NCBI RefSeq assembly: GCF_019977195.1
Contig: NZ_AP024643.1
Location: 124,001-188,000 of the forward strand
Reading direction: 5' to 3'
DNA: 64,000 nt
Origin: Arthrobacter sp. StoSoilA2
Lineage (GTDB): Bacteria; Actinomycetota; Actinomycetes; Actinomycetales; Micrococcaceae
Part shown: in pieces, positions 35,493-44,148 of the stretch
How positions within the stretch are numbered: position 1 is the first letter of the stretch
Layout: each line of letters begins with the position of its first letter
Translations under genes and position numbers: made by a program
The notes under the pieces: generated by a model
Told to the model about the DNA's origin: nothing
What the model saw: the letters and a program-made list of their open reading frames with translations, nothing else
Database searches by the model: none

Positions 35493-36155
35493 ATGAGCCT
35501 GGGCGTCGATTGGGCAGTGGACTGGCTGAAGCTTTCGGCGAAGGCTATGGCAGAACACCGAACGGAATTGATTGAACTGGACCGCGCAATCGGCGACTCT
35601 GACCACGGCGAGAACATGGACCGTGGATTCCAGGCCGTCCTGCAGAAGCTGGACGAGACGCCGCCGGAAACTGCGGGAGCTGCCCTCAAGGCGGCGGCGA
35701 TGGCCTTGATGTCCAAGGTGGGCGGAGCTGCGGGGCCTCTGTATGGGACGGCATATCTGCGGGCGGCCACATCGCTCGGCGATTCCACTGACATCGACGC
35801 CGATGCTTTGGCTTCCGCGCTCGCGGCTGCCCGCGACGGCGTGGTGGCGCGCGGCAAAGCCGAAACAGGGGACAAGACCATGGTTGACGCGTGGACGCCC
35901 GCAGTTGAGGCGGCCAAAAACGCGGCGTCCGATGGCGGCGATGTACTCGCCGTCCTGCAGGCTGCTGCCGAGGCGGCCGAAGTAGGGGCCGTGGCTACCG
36001 ATCCGTTGGTGGCCCGCAAGGGCCGCGCAAGTTACCTCGGGGAGCGGAGCGCGGGGCATCGTGATCCAGGAGCGGCCTCAACGGCGTTGCTCTTGCGCGC
36101 CGCGGCAGCAGCAGCGGCCGGCTCCGCAGGAAACACGGGAACCGACGCCGTATGA
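35493..36155 (+). CDS. dhaL: dihydroxyacetone kinase subunit DhaL
   Basis: 220 residues. The ADP/Mg-binding subunit, marked by ELDRAIGDSDHGENMDRG with Asp30, Asp35 and Asp37 as Mg ligands, the same numbering as E. coli DhaL. GGAAGPLYGTAYLRAA and TMVDAWTPA are further family blocks. ADP stays bound and is rephosphorylated by DhaM. ATG preceded by GGGGAG. It overlaps dhaM by ATGA at 36152-36155. Confidence 0.96.
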   Translation: MSLGVDWAVDWLKLSAKAMAEHRTELIELDRAIGDSDHGENMDRGFQAVLQKLDETPPETAGAALKAAAMALMSKVGGAAGPLYGTAYLRAATSLGDSTDIDADALASALAAARDGVVARGKAETGDKTMVDAWTPAVEAAKNAASDGGDVLAVLQAAAEAAEVGAVATDPLVARKGRASYLGERSAGHRDPGAASTALLLRAAAAAAAGSAGNTGTDAV

Positions 36156-36841
36156 CGGTTGGGATTGTGGTTGTCTCCCACAGCAGCAAGATCGCTGAGG
36201 GCGCTGTGGAACTCGCCGCCCAGATGGCGCCCGACGTCGAACTCGTCGCCGCCGGGGGCACTGACGACGAACGCATTGGCACCAGCCTCGAGAAGGTGCT
36301 TGCCGCCGTCGAGCAGTCACTGGTTGATGCCGGAGGAGAGGGCGTCGTGGTGCTGACTGATCTGGGCTCGGCAGTAATGACAGCTGAGTCTGCGATCGAG
36401 TTCGCCAGCGACCCCGACGCTATCTTGCTCGCCGACGCGCCTTTGGTTGAAGGGCTTGTGGCCGCGGCAGTCGCGGCGCAGGGCGGGGCGGGCGCCGAAG
36501 ACGTGCGTAAGGCTGCCGAAGCGGTGGGATTCCGGGCTTCTGCCGGCACGGAAGCGCCGGACAGTCTTTCCGAGTCCCGGGAACCGGATGCTGCAGGCGA
36601 CTTCGAGCTCATTAATCCCATGGGCATCCACGCGCGGCCTGCGGCCAAGATAGCCGGTGGACTGTCCGGCCTTGACGCCGAGGTGACAATCAACGACGTC
36701 GACGGGACGTCCATGATGGCGCTCATGGCGCTCGCCGCCGGCCAGGGTGCAACCCTGCGCGTGGAGGCCCGTGGCAAGGACGCCGCAAGGGCAGTTCAGT
36801 ATGTCGGGCGGTTGGTGGGCGAAGGATTCGGGGAGATCTGA
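36152..36841 (+). CDS. dhaM: DhaM phosphotransfer subunit, EIIA(Man)-HPr fusion
   Basis: 229 residues. Residues 1-125 form the EIIA-mannose-like domain with phospho-acceptor His10 in VVVSHSSKIAEG. A linker of about 20 residues leads to an HPr-like domain (about 148-229) with phospho-acceptor His160 in NPMGIHARPAAKI. The enzyme I-like third domain found in the long DhaM of enterobacteria is absent, so phosphate must come from a separate enzyme I, encoded elsewhere. It completes the PEP to DhaM to DhaL-ADP to dihydroxyacetone relay. Confidence 0.95.
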   Translation: MTVGIVVVSHSSKIAEGAVELAAQMAPDVELVAAGGTDDERIGTSLEKVLAAVEQSLVDAGGEGVVVLTDLGSAVMTAESAIEFASDPDAILLADAPLVEGLVAAAVAAQGGAGAEDVRKAAEAVGFRASAGTEAPDSLSESREPDAAGDFELINPMGIHARPAAKIAGGLSGLDAEVTINDVDGTSMMALMALAAGQGATLRVEARGKDAARAVQYVGRLVGEGFGEI

Positions 36842-36929
36842 CCCGCCTTCGTCCGGAGCAAATATTGCTAAGTACACTGATTAGTGATGTTGTAGAGGTA
36901 CAGGTTCACTACAAGGAAGAGGTGCGGGC

Positions 36930-37106
36930 ATGGGTGCTGACGACAAGATGGAGAACGCTGGCGAGAAGATCGCAGGCAAGGCCAAGGAAGCTGCCGGAAA
37001 GCTCACTGACAACGAGCGCCTGGAAGCCGAAGGCAAGGGCGAGCAGGTCAAGAGCGACCTCAAGGGCGCCGGCGAAAAGGTAAAGGACGCTTTCAAGCAC
37101 GACTAG
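36930..37106 (+). CDS. CsbD family stress protein
   Basis: 58 residues, family length. Highly charged Lys/Glu/Ala/Gly sequence with MGADDKMENAGEKIAGKAKE and KGEQVKSDLKGAGEKVKD, the two CsbD-type repeats. Family members are general stress proteins of unknown mechanism. The ATG has AGGAAGAGG upstream. It has its own promoter space and a terminator-like hairpin follows. Confidence 0.88.
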   Translation: MGADDKMENAGEKIAGKAKEAAGKLTDNERLEAEGKGEQVKSDLKGAGEKVKDAFKHD

Positions 37107-37113
37107 GAATTCG

Positions 37114-37145
37114 GGCAGGGCCGTTGCGGTTGCAGCGGCCCTGCC
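37114..37145 (+). terminator. hairpin after csbD-like gene
   Basis: GGCAGGGCCG pairs with CGGCCCTGCC across a 12-nt loop, 8 nt after the stop, followed by TTCCTTTGTG. The T-tract is weak. Confidence 0.65.
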
Positions 37146-37197
37146 TTCCTTTGTGTTTGGCAGGGCAAACCCGCACGATCAGATGGAGGATTCTTTC

Positions 37198-37458
37198 GTG
37201 AATTTGCTGGTGAAATTGTTCGGCCTGGCAGTCAGCCTCGGAGCTGGAGTGCTGGCAAACAAGACGCTTGAAGGACTCTGGGAGAAAAAGACAGGCAAAC
37301 CTGCCCCCAAGGACGGAACCAATCTGAACGATTCCTTGCCGGGAGTGCTCATGTTCGCTGTGGTTTCCGCGGGCGTTGGCGCCGTGGTTCACGTTCTTAC
37401 CCAAAGGGGCACCAAGAGTGCGCTGGCCCGAATGAAGAAAACGGCAGACGAGGTTTAG
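37198..37458 (+). CDS. DUF4235 small membrane protein
   Basis: 86 residues from GTG 37198, which has GGAGGA at ideal spacing; an ATG at 37183 is the alternative. Two hydrophobic helices (NLLVKLFGLAVSLGAGVLA and GVLMFAVVSAGVGAVVHVL) flank a polar loop LEGLWEKKTGKPAPKDG, the signature of DUF4235. Function unknown. It lies 4 nt before the VOC gene, so the two are probably co-transcribed. Confidence 0.82.
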   Translation: MNLLVKLFGLAVSLGAGVLANKTLEGLWEKKTGKPAPKDGTNLNDSLPGVLMFAVVSAGVGAVVHVLTQRGTKSALARMKKTADEV

Positions 37459-37462
37459 CAAA

Positions 37463-37822
37463 ATGGCAATAGCCCGATACCCGAGTGTTGCTATCGATTG
37501 TCCGGATGCGCCCGCCCTTGCCGCCTTTTACGGCGAACTGCTGGGCTGGGAGGTCAAAGGCGAAACTGATTGGTTCGAGATCCGTCCCAGCGATGGGAAC
37601 AACTGCATTGCTTTCCAACAGGTCCAGTCGTATCACGCACCGGAATGGCCGGGGCAAACGGTACCCCAGCAGATGCACCTTGATCTGATGGTGGAAGATC
37701 TGGACAAGGGTGAGGAAGTGGCTCTTTCGTTGGGGGCAAGCAAGGCGGAGCACCAGCCGGGGACCACCTTCAGGGTGTTCCTTGACCCGGCCGGACATCC
37801 GTTCTGCCTGTGTCTTTCCTAA
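37463..37822 (+). CDS. VOC (glyoxalase/bleomycin-resistance fold) protein
   Basis: 119 residues. Two paired beta-alpha-beta-beta-beta motifs: VAIDCPDAPALAAFYGELLGW and HLDLMVEDLDKGEEVALSLGA, ending with RVFLDPAGHPFCLCLS. Metal-ligand positions typical of active glyoxalases are only partly kept (His of MHLDL). The closest pattern is the uncharacterised glyoxalase-like branch. It converges with the VOC gene on the minus strand, overlapping 4 nt at the stops. Confidence 0.87.
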   Translation: MAIARYPSVAIDCPDAPALAAFYGELLGWEVKGETDWFEIRPSDGNNCIAFQQVQSYHAPEWPGQTVPQQMHLDLMVEDLDKGEEVALSLGASKAEHQPGTTFRVFLDPAGHPFCLCLS

Positions 37823-38331
37823 CCCTGCTGGGCCGCCCACTCCTCGACTCGACGGTTGCTCTCCTCTTCGGAGAGATCTTCCACCCGCGTCATGATGGAC
37901 CAGCGGACACCGAACGGATCGCGGATGCTGGCATATCGGTCCCCTGAAACGAACGTGGTGAGTGGTTCGCGAATGAGGGCGCCGGCTTGTTCCGCCCGTT
38001 GCACGAGTGCGTCTGCGTCCGGGCAGTAAAAGCCCAGGGAATAGCAGTCATCATCGCCGTCGGGCGCCGGGACCAAGTGGTATTCCGGGTTGGGTTCCCC
38101 TAGTTGAAGGTGGCCGTTTCCGAGGTCGAGTTCGGCATGGACCACAACGCCGCCCATCTCCGTGACGCCAACAACCCGTGCGCCGAAAACGTCCGTATAG
38201 AACGTGATCGCATCTTTGGCATTGGGTATGGCAAGGAACGGCGTGAGGCTGGTCAGCCCGTTGGGGACTCCGTGGGTGGTGTACTTTCCATGGGCGGCCG
38301 TGGTTGGCTCAGTGCTTGTAGTATCTGTCAT
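37819..38331 (-). CDS. VOC family protein (PhnB-like)
   Basis: 170 residues from ATG 38331 with AAGGAC upstream. LTPFLAIPNAKDAITFYTDVFGA opens the first module and CYSLGFYCPDADALVQRAEQAG the second; RDPFGVRWSIMTRVEDLS is the usual PhnB/YdfR-like end. The family is not assigned a reaction. It is divergent from an AraC-type regulator 73 bp away, a likely regulator-target pair. Confidence 0.87.
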   Translation of the reverse strand: MTDTTSTEPTTAAHGKYTTHGVPNGLTSLTPFLAIPNAKDAITFYTDVFGARVVGVTEMGGVVVHAELDLGNGHLQLGEPNPEYHLVPAPDGDDDCYSLGFYCPDADALVQRAEQAGALIREPLTTFVSGDRYASIRDPFGVRWSIMTRVEDLSEEESNRRVEEWAAQQG

Positions 38332-38404
38332 GTCCTTGACGCTACGGGCCGGGCTGTCCCCGGCGCTTGGAAATTCGCGACAGACTTTGTTGGGGAGGAG
38401 GCTC

Positions 38405-39190
38405 GTGGACAGTTCCTTCAAGGGGATTCTTTACCCGGCACGGCTTCCCACTTTCAACCGTTTGGCGGCACCGGAGTCTGTTGCGGAGCTGGTCCAATGG
38501 TTCTGGATTCCTGAATGGGACATCGAGCCAGGCCGCATGTCCCGTCAACACCTGATCGCCTACCCCGCGTCCAATCTCGTTGTGCAGTTGGATGACGTGG
38601 TCTTCTCGGGTCCCACAACCCGGGCCGCTTATCGAGACTTGAATGGCCGTGGCTGGGCAGTGGGAGCGCTGTTGAGCCCTGCGGCTGTTCCGGTGTTCAC
38701 CGACGATCCGGGCAGCTTGCGTGATGCCGAGGTGGTGTTGCCGTTTGAGGACCTTCACCGTTCAGTCGTACAGGCCATGAACGCTCCCGACGGCGGTGCC
38801 CGCCGCGGGCTGGCAGTGGACGCCTTTGCGTCGTGGCTGGGTGCCCTGAACTACTTCCCTTCCGAAGAGGCCTTACTGGCGAACCGGATGATGGACGTTA
38901 TTGGGGCCGACCCGGACGTGACACGGATTGAGGACGTGGCGGCCCGGCTCGCTGTCTCGGGGCGGACGCTCCAGCGAATTGCCAGGAAATACATCGGGCT
39001 CAGCCCGTCGGCGCTCATACGTCGACGTCGACTGCAGGATGCCGCGGAGAGGGCACGTCTGGACCCTTCCGCTGATCTTGCGGGCATCGCGGCCGAACTT
39101 GGCTATGCCGATCACGCACATTTGACGAACGACTTCCAGAAGTACCTGGGGTTCACCCCGAGCACCTATCGGCGTGTGGTTGGCGGTTAG
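38405..39190 (+). CDS. AraC family transcriptional regulator
   Basis: 261 residues from GTG 38405, chosen for the strong GGGGAGGAGG ribosome site. The N-terminal about 150 residues resemble the sensor half of this AraC subgroup (LVQWFWIPEWDIEPGRMSRQ, LIAYPASNLVVQ). The C-terminal about 100 residues form the double helix-turn-helix: IEDVAARLAVSGRTLQRIARKY and LAGIAAELGYADHAHLTNDFQK with FTPSTYRR. Probable control of the divergent VOC gene; ligand unknown. Confidence 0.9.
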   Translation: MDSSFKGILYPARLPTFNRLAAPESVAELVQWFWIPEWDIEPGRMSRQHLIAYPASNLVVQLDDVVFSGPTTRAAYRDLNGRGWAVGALLSPAAVPVFTDDPGSLRDAEVVLPFEDLHRSVVQAMNAPDGGARRGLAVDAFASWLGALNYFPSEEALLANRMMDVIGADPDVTRIEDVAARLAVSGRTLQRIARKYIGLSPSALIRRRRLQDAAERARLDPSADLAGIAAELGYADHAHLTNDFQKYLGFTPSTYRRVVGG

Positions 39191-39336
39191 TCGTCGGCCG
39201 ATCCCGGCTCGCTCAAATGCCGGTTGAACTCCGCCCCCGCGGCGTCCGGCATGACGTTGCTGCCGAGCCCCATGATGCGGGACTTCAAGGAGCCGCCAAG
39301 CACGTTTCCCTCACCTTTCATCTCTGTGGAGCTCAT
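39187..39336 (-). CDS. small hypothetical protein (49 aa)
   Basis: Translates as MSSTEMKGEGNVLGGSLKSR followed by a segment with GLGSNVMPDAAGAEFNRHL and ends EPGSADD. AAAGGGATG lies 9 nt before the ATG. It converges with the AraC gene and overlaps its stop by 3 nt. Composition and ribosome site look coding, but no family is recognised. Confidence 0.5.
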   Translation of the reverse strand: MSSTEMKGEGNVLGGSLKSRIMGLGSNVMPDAAGAEFNRHLSEPGSADD

Positions 39337-39455
39337 CGGTCATCCCTTTCGATTCGCTGTGGGGATTCCAGCGCGAAGCGCGCCCGGAGAAAGACTGTAA
39401 CTGACAGGTTACTTAGTATTTTCGCATCCGGCGCCAATAGGGACAAAGCTGCTGG

Positions 39456-40808
39456 CTACACCGAAGCGGGCACCGGTGGTTCCGTAACCTCTTTGGTGGG
39501 TTCCGGCGTCGTGGTTTCCCCGCGGAAGGCGGCCAGCATCGCCTCACGATCGAATTGCCCCTCCCATTTGGACACCACAAACGTGGCAACGCAGTTGCCG
39601 AGCAGGTTGACCACGACGCGCATTGAGTCCATCAGCCTGTCGGCTCCGAGGAGCAATGCAACGCCCGCAACGGGGAAGATTCCCAAAGCGCCGGCGGTAG
39701 CGGAAAGGGCCAGGAAGGCCGAACCCGGAACGCCTGCCATCCCTTTGGAGGTCAACATCAGGATCCCGAGGGCGGCCAGCTGCTGGCCCAAATCGAGGTT
39801 ATGCCCGAAGGCCTGGGCAAGGAACAGCAGCGAGATCGAAAGGTAGAGGGCGGCGCCGTCGAGGTTGAAAGAGTAGCCCGTGGGAACCACCAAGCCCGTG
39901 GTTGCGCGGGAGCAGCCTGCGTTGGTCAGCTTGGTCATGATCCGTGGCAGCACTGATTCTGTGGATGCCGTGCCCAGCGCCAGCATGAACTCTTCGCGGG
40001 AGTACTTGATGAACTGCCACAGTGGAACGCGTGGATACGCCCAGGCCACGATGAACAGCAATCCGATGAAGACCAGTGCCGAACCGTAGCACGCAGCCAC
40101 CAGCAAGGCGTAGGTGCTCAACGAGCTGAGCCCGTACTGGCCGATGATGAATGCCATGGCCCCGAAGGCGCCTACAGGGGCAACACGCATCACCCAGGAC
40201 ATGATCTTGAAGAAGAGTTCGAGGGTGGTCTCCATGAGGTCGATGACGGGCTTGCACTTCTCCCGTCCCACCACCACGATGGCCGCCCCGAAGAAGACCG
40301 CGAAACACAGGACCTGCAGCAACGTGTTGGATGCGAAGGCTCCAACCACGCTGGTGGGAATGATGCCCAGCAGGAACTGTCCTGCATCCTTTGGTGGCGC
40401 CGTGGTGGTCTTGGCGTTGACGGCTTCTACTGACAGGGAGGTGGGATCGATGTTCAGGCCGGCTCCCGGCTGTACGATGTTGGCCACGAGCAGCCCGAAC
40501 GCAAGGGCGAACAGTGTGGCGGCGGTGAAGTAGATGAGGGCTTTGACGCCCACCCGGCCAACGGACTTCACGTCGCCCACGGCCGAGATGCCGGTGACGA
40601 TGACCAGGAATATCAGTGGCGCAATGATCATCTTGATGAGTTGGATAAAGCCATCGCCAAGGGGGCGAAGCGCGGACCCGACGCCCGGCCAGAAGTAGCC
40701 AATGGCGACCCCCAGCACCACAGCCACCAGGATCTGGAAAAACAGGGATCTATAGAGTGGCTTCTTGGCCGCTGGGCTCACAGCCATAGCGGGTGCGGGA
40801 ATCTTCAT
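39456..40808 (-). CDS. dctA: dicarboxylate:cation symporter (DctA/GltP family)
   Basis: 450 residues from ATG 40808; a GTG 36 nt upstream is possible. Eight-helix-plus-two-hairpin DAACS fold. PLYRSLFFQILVAVVLGVAI is helix 1. PLGDGFIQLIKMIIAPLIFL is the DctA hallmark, LGTASTESVLPRIMTK is hairpin 1, GYSFNLDGAALYLSISLLFL is helix 7, and SKGMAGVPGSAFLALSA is hairpin 2. The helix 7 motif reads NLDGA where DctA has N-x-DGT, so a residue involved in substrate or cation binding is changed. Likely uptake of C4-dicarboxylates, less sure because of that change. Confidence 0.85.
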   Translation of the reverse strand: MKIPAPAMAVSPAAKKPLYRSLFFQILVAVVLGVAIGYFWPGVGSALRPLGDGFIQLIKMIIAPLIFLVIVTGISAVGDVKSVGRVGVKALIYFTAATLFALAFGLLVANIVQPGAGLNIDPTSLSVEAVNAKTTTAPPKDAGQFLLGIIPTSVVGAFASNTLLQVLCFAVFFGAAIVVVGREKCKPVIDLMETTLELFFKIMSWVMRVAPVGAFGAMAFIIGQYGLSSLSTYALLVAACYGSALVFIGLLFIVAWAYPRVPLWQFIKYSREEFMLALGTASTESVLPRIMTKLTNAGCSRATTGLVVPTGYSFNLDGAALYLSISLLFLAQAFGHNLDLGQQLAALGILMLTSKGMAGVPGSAFLALSATAGALGIFPVAGVALLLGADRLMDSMRVVVNLLGNCVATFVVSKWEGQFDREAMLAAFRGETTTPEPTKEVTEPPVPASV

Positions 40809-40869
40809 GGGGGCGCCTATCTGTGCGGGGCCATGCAGGGTCACGGCCGGGGATCACACATGACGCTAT

Positions 40870-41610
40870 GAGGGGCGTGTTTCGGAAATGCTAATTTCAA
40901 AGCCTTTTTGTGTTTAATATCGGAATCAAGATTTCACGATACGAAAATGCCTACTGCAGTTGAAGGGGTTGGCAGCCTTCCGCGAGCACCTCCGGCGGCT
41001 TTGGAGCGGGCTTATGGAGCGCATCAAGAAACAACCTGTAGGAGACCACCCCCGCACTTGCGGACCCGCTGGAGCAGCAGCATCGGTAAACGTGCGTCAT
41101 CCAAGGACCGGGCAGGAGGGCTCGAAGCCACGAGTCGCACTCGGTCAACGAGAGCGGGGCTTGGATTCCACTGTCCCTGCGATGAGCAGCAATGGATACA
41201 GTGACACATGTTCCTGCTGGCGCCGGGCCCGTGGCGAACCATCCCCATTCCACGGCTTCGACGACGATCGTCACATTGACGGTCTCGTCCTCAAATGATG
41301 GGGTGGGGCTCATTCGATAGTGGCGTCGGCCGCGGTGGCGGGAGCCGCGTTGCGAGGACCCACTTAGTGCCTCGCGAAGTTCGTTCAGTTCCGTGCCATG
41401 TTTGTGGCGGATCCTCGCGCTGAGGTCCGCGACCAGGTTTCCTTCTGCTGCGGCAGGCGCCGGGGCGCCGACGGTGCGGGTGGGTGCCGTGACAGAAAAC
41501 GTGTCACGAATGGGCTGCTCAGACCGGTGCACGACACCCCCAGGACTTTGACCATCAGGCAGGTTAGACGAGGATACCCGTCCAAAAATCAAATCGCTAG
41601 AGGAACCGTT
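40870..41610. other. 740-bp region without a confident gene
   Basis: A 213-codon open frame on the minus strand (40951-41592) contains plausible stretches (HGTELNELREALSG, SFEDETVNVTIVVEAVEWGW) but no convincing ribosome site, an odd Cys-rich run (RCCCSS) and no recognised family. A 112-codon frame overlaps it on the plus strand. It may be a decayed or foreign gene. The stretch 40880-40950 is AT-rich with TTTAAT/ATTTCACGATACGA and may hold the dctA promoter region. Confidence 0.4.
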
Positions 41611-41613
41611 CGA

Positions 41614-42099
41614 TTATCCCTGCCTTAGCCCCGCCCCATCGAGCACCAGATTGGCGGTGATGAACCGACCGCACTGCTCGCCAAACGGGTAGTCGGCCTT
41701 GGGCGTGAACGTCAGCGTCCGAACAGGCAATGCGGTCCCGGATGGGGACGTGCCGGACACGGTTGCCTCGATGGGGGATTCCGTCAGGTTGGGCAGGAAG
41801 AGGTTGCCGTGCAGGGTGCCGTCCGGGGAGGACGTTGCCGAGCAAGCGCCCTCGGGTGCGCAGCCCTGATCTACGGAGATGCTTCCGGGAAACAGCTCCA
41901 GGTCCGCTTCTGTGCAGGCGCCGTCTTGGCACGCCTTCATGCGAATGGACTTAACCTCGTGCACGTAGCTGGCCTGAATGGTCAGGGACACCACCGGCGC
42001 CATCGCGATGGCTGGGCACGGGGGTGGCGATTCCGGATAGCAACCCGGAATCAGCGAGGTCATCGCCGCGAGGGTCCAAGCCAATCCGATCTTGCCCAT
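41614..42099 (-). CDS. putative lipoprotein
   Basis: 161 residues. MGKIGLAWTLAAMTSLIPGC is a lipoprotein-type signal, with Cys20 as the likely lipidated residue, although Pro at -2 is unusual. Four further Cys pairs (CQDGACTEAD, CAPEGAC) suggest disulfides in a secreted beta-rich domain. No family recognised. Probably surface-anchored. Its start faces a 115-bp gap to mutY on the same strand. Confidence 0.7.
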   Translation of the reverse strand: MGKIGLAWTLAAMTSLIPGCYPESPPPCPAIAMAPVVSLTIQASYVHEVKSIRMKACQDGACTEADLELFPGSISVDQGCAPEGACSATSSPDGTLHGNLFLPNLTESPIEATVSGTSPSGTALPVRTLTFTPKADYPFGEQCGRFITANLVLDGAGLRQG

Positions 42100-42214
42100 G
42101 ATTCAGCCTAAGCCGGGCCCGGGTTCCTGCACCCGGAGCCCAGGCAAAAGGCACCCGCATCGTTACGGCTCACACTGGCCCGTTGCCGAACCGACATCAC
42201 GCCCCAATTGCCGC

Positions 42215-43201
42215 TTACGCTGGGAGCCGCAATCCGCCGTCGTGCATTTCCGCCAGGCCGTCGAGCAGCAGCCCGTCGAGTGCCCGTTCCAGCTGCTCGG
42301 GGGCTGAGTTGAGCCGGTGCAGTGCTGCCAGCGGAATCCCGACGCCGGACGGCGCGAACCCGAGGTCGGCAGGAGCCTGTTCAAACATTTCGCGCGGAAC
42401 CGGGGCAGCAGCTTCGCGGAGGACGGCCATCACGGCGCCGCGGACTTGCCGGTCCGTGCCGTGCCAGGACTGACCCTTGGGCGTGTACGACGGCGGCGGC
42501 TCACCTGCCGCGAGCCAGGCGCAGCTTGAGCGCACAGGACACTCGACGCACTTAGGGGTGCGCGCCGTGCACACCATCGCACCCAGTTCCATGACGGAGG
42601 CGTTCCACCGCACGGACAGGTGCCGGTCTTCGGGCAGCAAGGCGTCGGCAAGGCGCATCTCGGCTGCGGTGAGCGTCGGAGCGGGCAGGGCGTGACCGGA
42701 GATGAGGCGCGCATGGACGCGGCGAATGTTGGTGTCCACCACTGTTTCGCGGCGCCCGAAAGCAAAGGCGGCGACGGCGGCAGCTGTGTAACTGCCGACG
42801 CCTGGCAGGCTCAAGAGCTCGGGATAGGTGTCCGGGACGTCGCCTCCGTGCTCGTCCCGGATTGCGACGGCGGCCGCGTGCAGTCGCAGCGCCCGGCGCG
42901 GATAACCCAGACGGCCCCAATGGCGCACGGCTTCCCCTGAAGGCTCGTCGGCAAGGTGGGCGGGAGTGGGCCAGCGTTCCATCCAGTCCCGCCAGACCGG
43001 CAGCACGCGCACCACCGGCGTCTGCTGGAGCATGACTTCGCTGACCAGGATCCCCCAGGCGCTGCAGTCAGGCTCGCGCCACGGAAGGTCCCTTGCGGTC
43101 TCGCCGAACCACTGGTCCAGGGCGCGATGGAGGCCATCGAGGTGGTGGGCACCGGGGTCCGTACCGTGGTTCGTACTGTGGTCCGTACCGGGAAGTGCCA
43201 T
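42215..43201 (-). CDS. mutY: A/G-specific adenine DNA glycosylase
   Basis: 328 residues. It removes adenine mispaired with 8-oxoguanine. Catalytic Glu55 in SEVMLQQTPVVRV, the HhH LPGVGSYTAAAVAAF (132-146), and Asp156 in VVDTNIRRV are present. The [4Fe-4S] cluster ligands follow C-x6-C-x2-C-x5-C exactly at 211, 218, 221 and 227. The C-terminal NUDIX-like 8-oxoG recognition domain is short (about 70 residues), as in many actinobacteria. ATG preceded by GGGAGAT. The N-terminal 23 residues are an extension partly made by a 12-bp tandem repeat. Confidence 0.96.
   Translation of the reverse strand: MALPGTDHSTNHGTDPGAHHLDGLHRALDQWFGETARDLPWREPDCSAWGILVSEVMLQQTPVVRVLPVWRDWMERWPTPAHLADEPSGEAVRHWGRLGYPRRALRLHAAAVAIRDEHGGDVPDTYPELLSLPGVGSYTAAAVAAFAFGRRETVVDTNIRRVHARLISGHALPAPTLTAAEMRLADALLPEDRHLSVRWNASVMELGAMVCTARTPKCVECPVRSSCAWLAAGEPPPSYTPKGQSWHGTDRQVRGAVMAVLREAAAPVPREMFEQAPADLGFAPSGVGIPLAALHRLNSAPEQLERALDGLLLDGLAEMHDGGLRLPA
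43151..43186. repeat. 12-bp coding repeat, 3 copies, in the mutY 5' end
   Basis: Plus-strand units GGGGTCCGTACC, GTGGTTCGTACT and GTGGTCCGTACC at 43151, 43163 and 43175. On the coding strand they give the quasi-repeated peptide GTDHSTNHGTDP near residues 5-16 of MutY. The length is a multiple of three, so the frame is kept. Confidence 0.85.
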
Positions 43202-43380
43202 GCGTCAGATCTCCCGGACTGTTGAAGTTTAGGCTTGCGCAGAAGCGCTGGAATTCTGCCCTCTACTGTAGTGGAAACCAGGACGGCAATCCTCGTGCGG
43301 TGCACGTCACACAGGGCGGGTTTGGCGTCCGGCGGCGTGGTGGTGGCGTGCAGCGGAGTGGGCCCGCCTAGCCTAGAAAC

Positions 43381-44100
43381 ATGGCCAATCAGGGTAAGAA
43401 CCAGTCGTCCGCGCGCACATCAGCGCCGGCGAAGGGTGCTGCCCGCAGTTCAGGTGGTTCCGCCCGCCCTGGCACCCCGACGCCCAGGCGACGTCCAAGC
43501 CCGGCCGTCTACCGCCGTCGTCGGCAGTTTGTCTTCGGCGCTTTGCTGCTGGTGATCGCCCTCGTAGTGGCTGGCGTCGTGGCAATCACCGGCGCGCTCG
43601 CAAGTAAGTCCGAGCCGCAAGCTGTCAGCACACCGGAAGCGTCCCAGGTGCCCACGCAAGGGAATGCGCCCACAGCGGGCACTGCTTCCCCGTCCGCAAA
43701 GCCCACGCCCGTGTGCGACCTGAACCTGGTGACCGTCGCCGCGGCTACTGACAAGCCGGCCTACTCGGCTGAGGAGAAGCCGCTGCTCACCATGACCATC
43801 ACCAATGGCGGGACGGCGCCTTGCGAGGTCAACGTTGGCACGTCGCAGATGGAGTACGTGGTGATGAGTGGCTCGGACAGGATCTTTTCCTCCAAGGATT
43901 GCCAGGCCGGAAGTGAAGACCTGGTCAAGACCATCCAGCCAGGCAAGAGCGAGACCGCCAATTTCCCCTGGCAACGCAACCGGACGCTGGAGGGCTGCGC
44001 TGCGATCGACGCCAAGCCCGGCGCGGGCGGCGCCTACTACACGTTCGAGGCCCGGCTGGGGAACAAGTCCAGCACCAAGGCAGTGTTTCAGCTGAACTAG
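43381..44100 (+). CDS. membrane-anchored hypothetical protein
   Basis: 239 residues. A basic, Ser/Pro/Arg-rich cytoplasmic N-terminus (about 1-47) is followed by one membrane helix (FVFGALLLVIALVVAGVVAI, about 50-70) and an extracellular part with a Thr/Pro/Ala linker. The extracellular domain (about 110-239) starts CDLNLVTVAAATDKPAYSAE and has TMTITNGGTAPCEVNVGTSQ, a fold similar to actinobacterial DUF4232-like cell-envelope domains, with four Cys. No clear ribosome site; TAGCCTAGAAACATG could mean a leaderless mRNA. Converges with disA. Confidence 0.75.
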   Translation: MANQGKNQSSARTSAPAKGAARSSGGSARPGTPTPRRRPSPAVYRRRRQFVFGALLLVIALVVAGVVAITGALASKSEPQAVSTPEASQVPTQGNAPTAGTASPSAKPTPVCDLNLVTVAAATDKPAYSAEEKPLLTMTITNGGTAPCEVNVGTSQMEYVVMSGSDRIFSSKDCQAGSEDLVKTIQPGKSETANFPWQRNRTLEGCAAIDAKPGAGGAYYTFEARLGNKSSTKAVFQLN

Positions 44101-44148
44101 CGGCCGGAGGAGAGTGGGCGGAAAGCGTCCGACGGCGGCAATCGGCTT

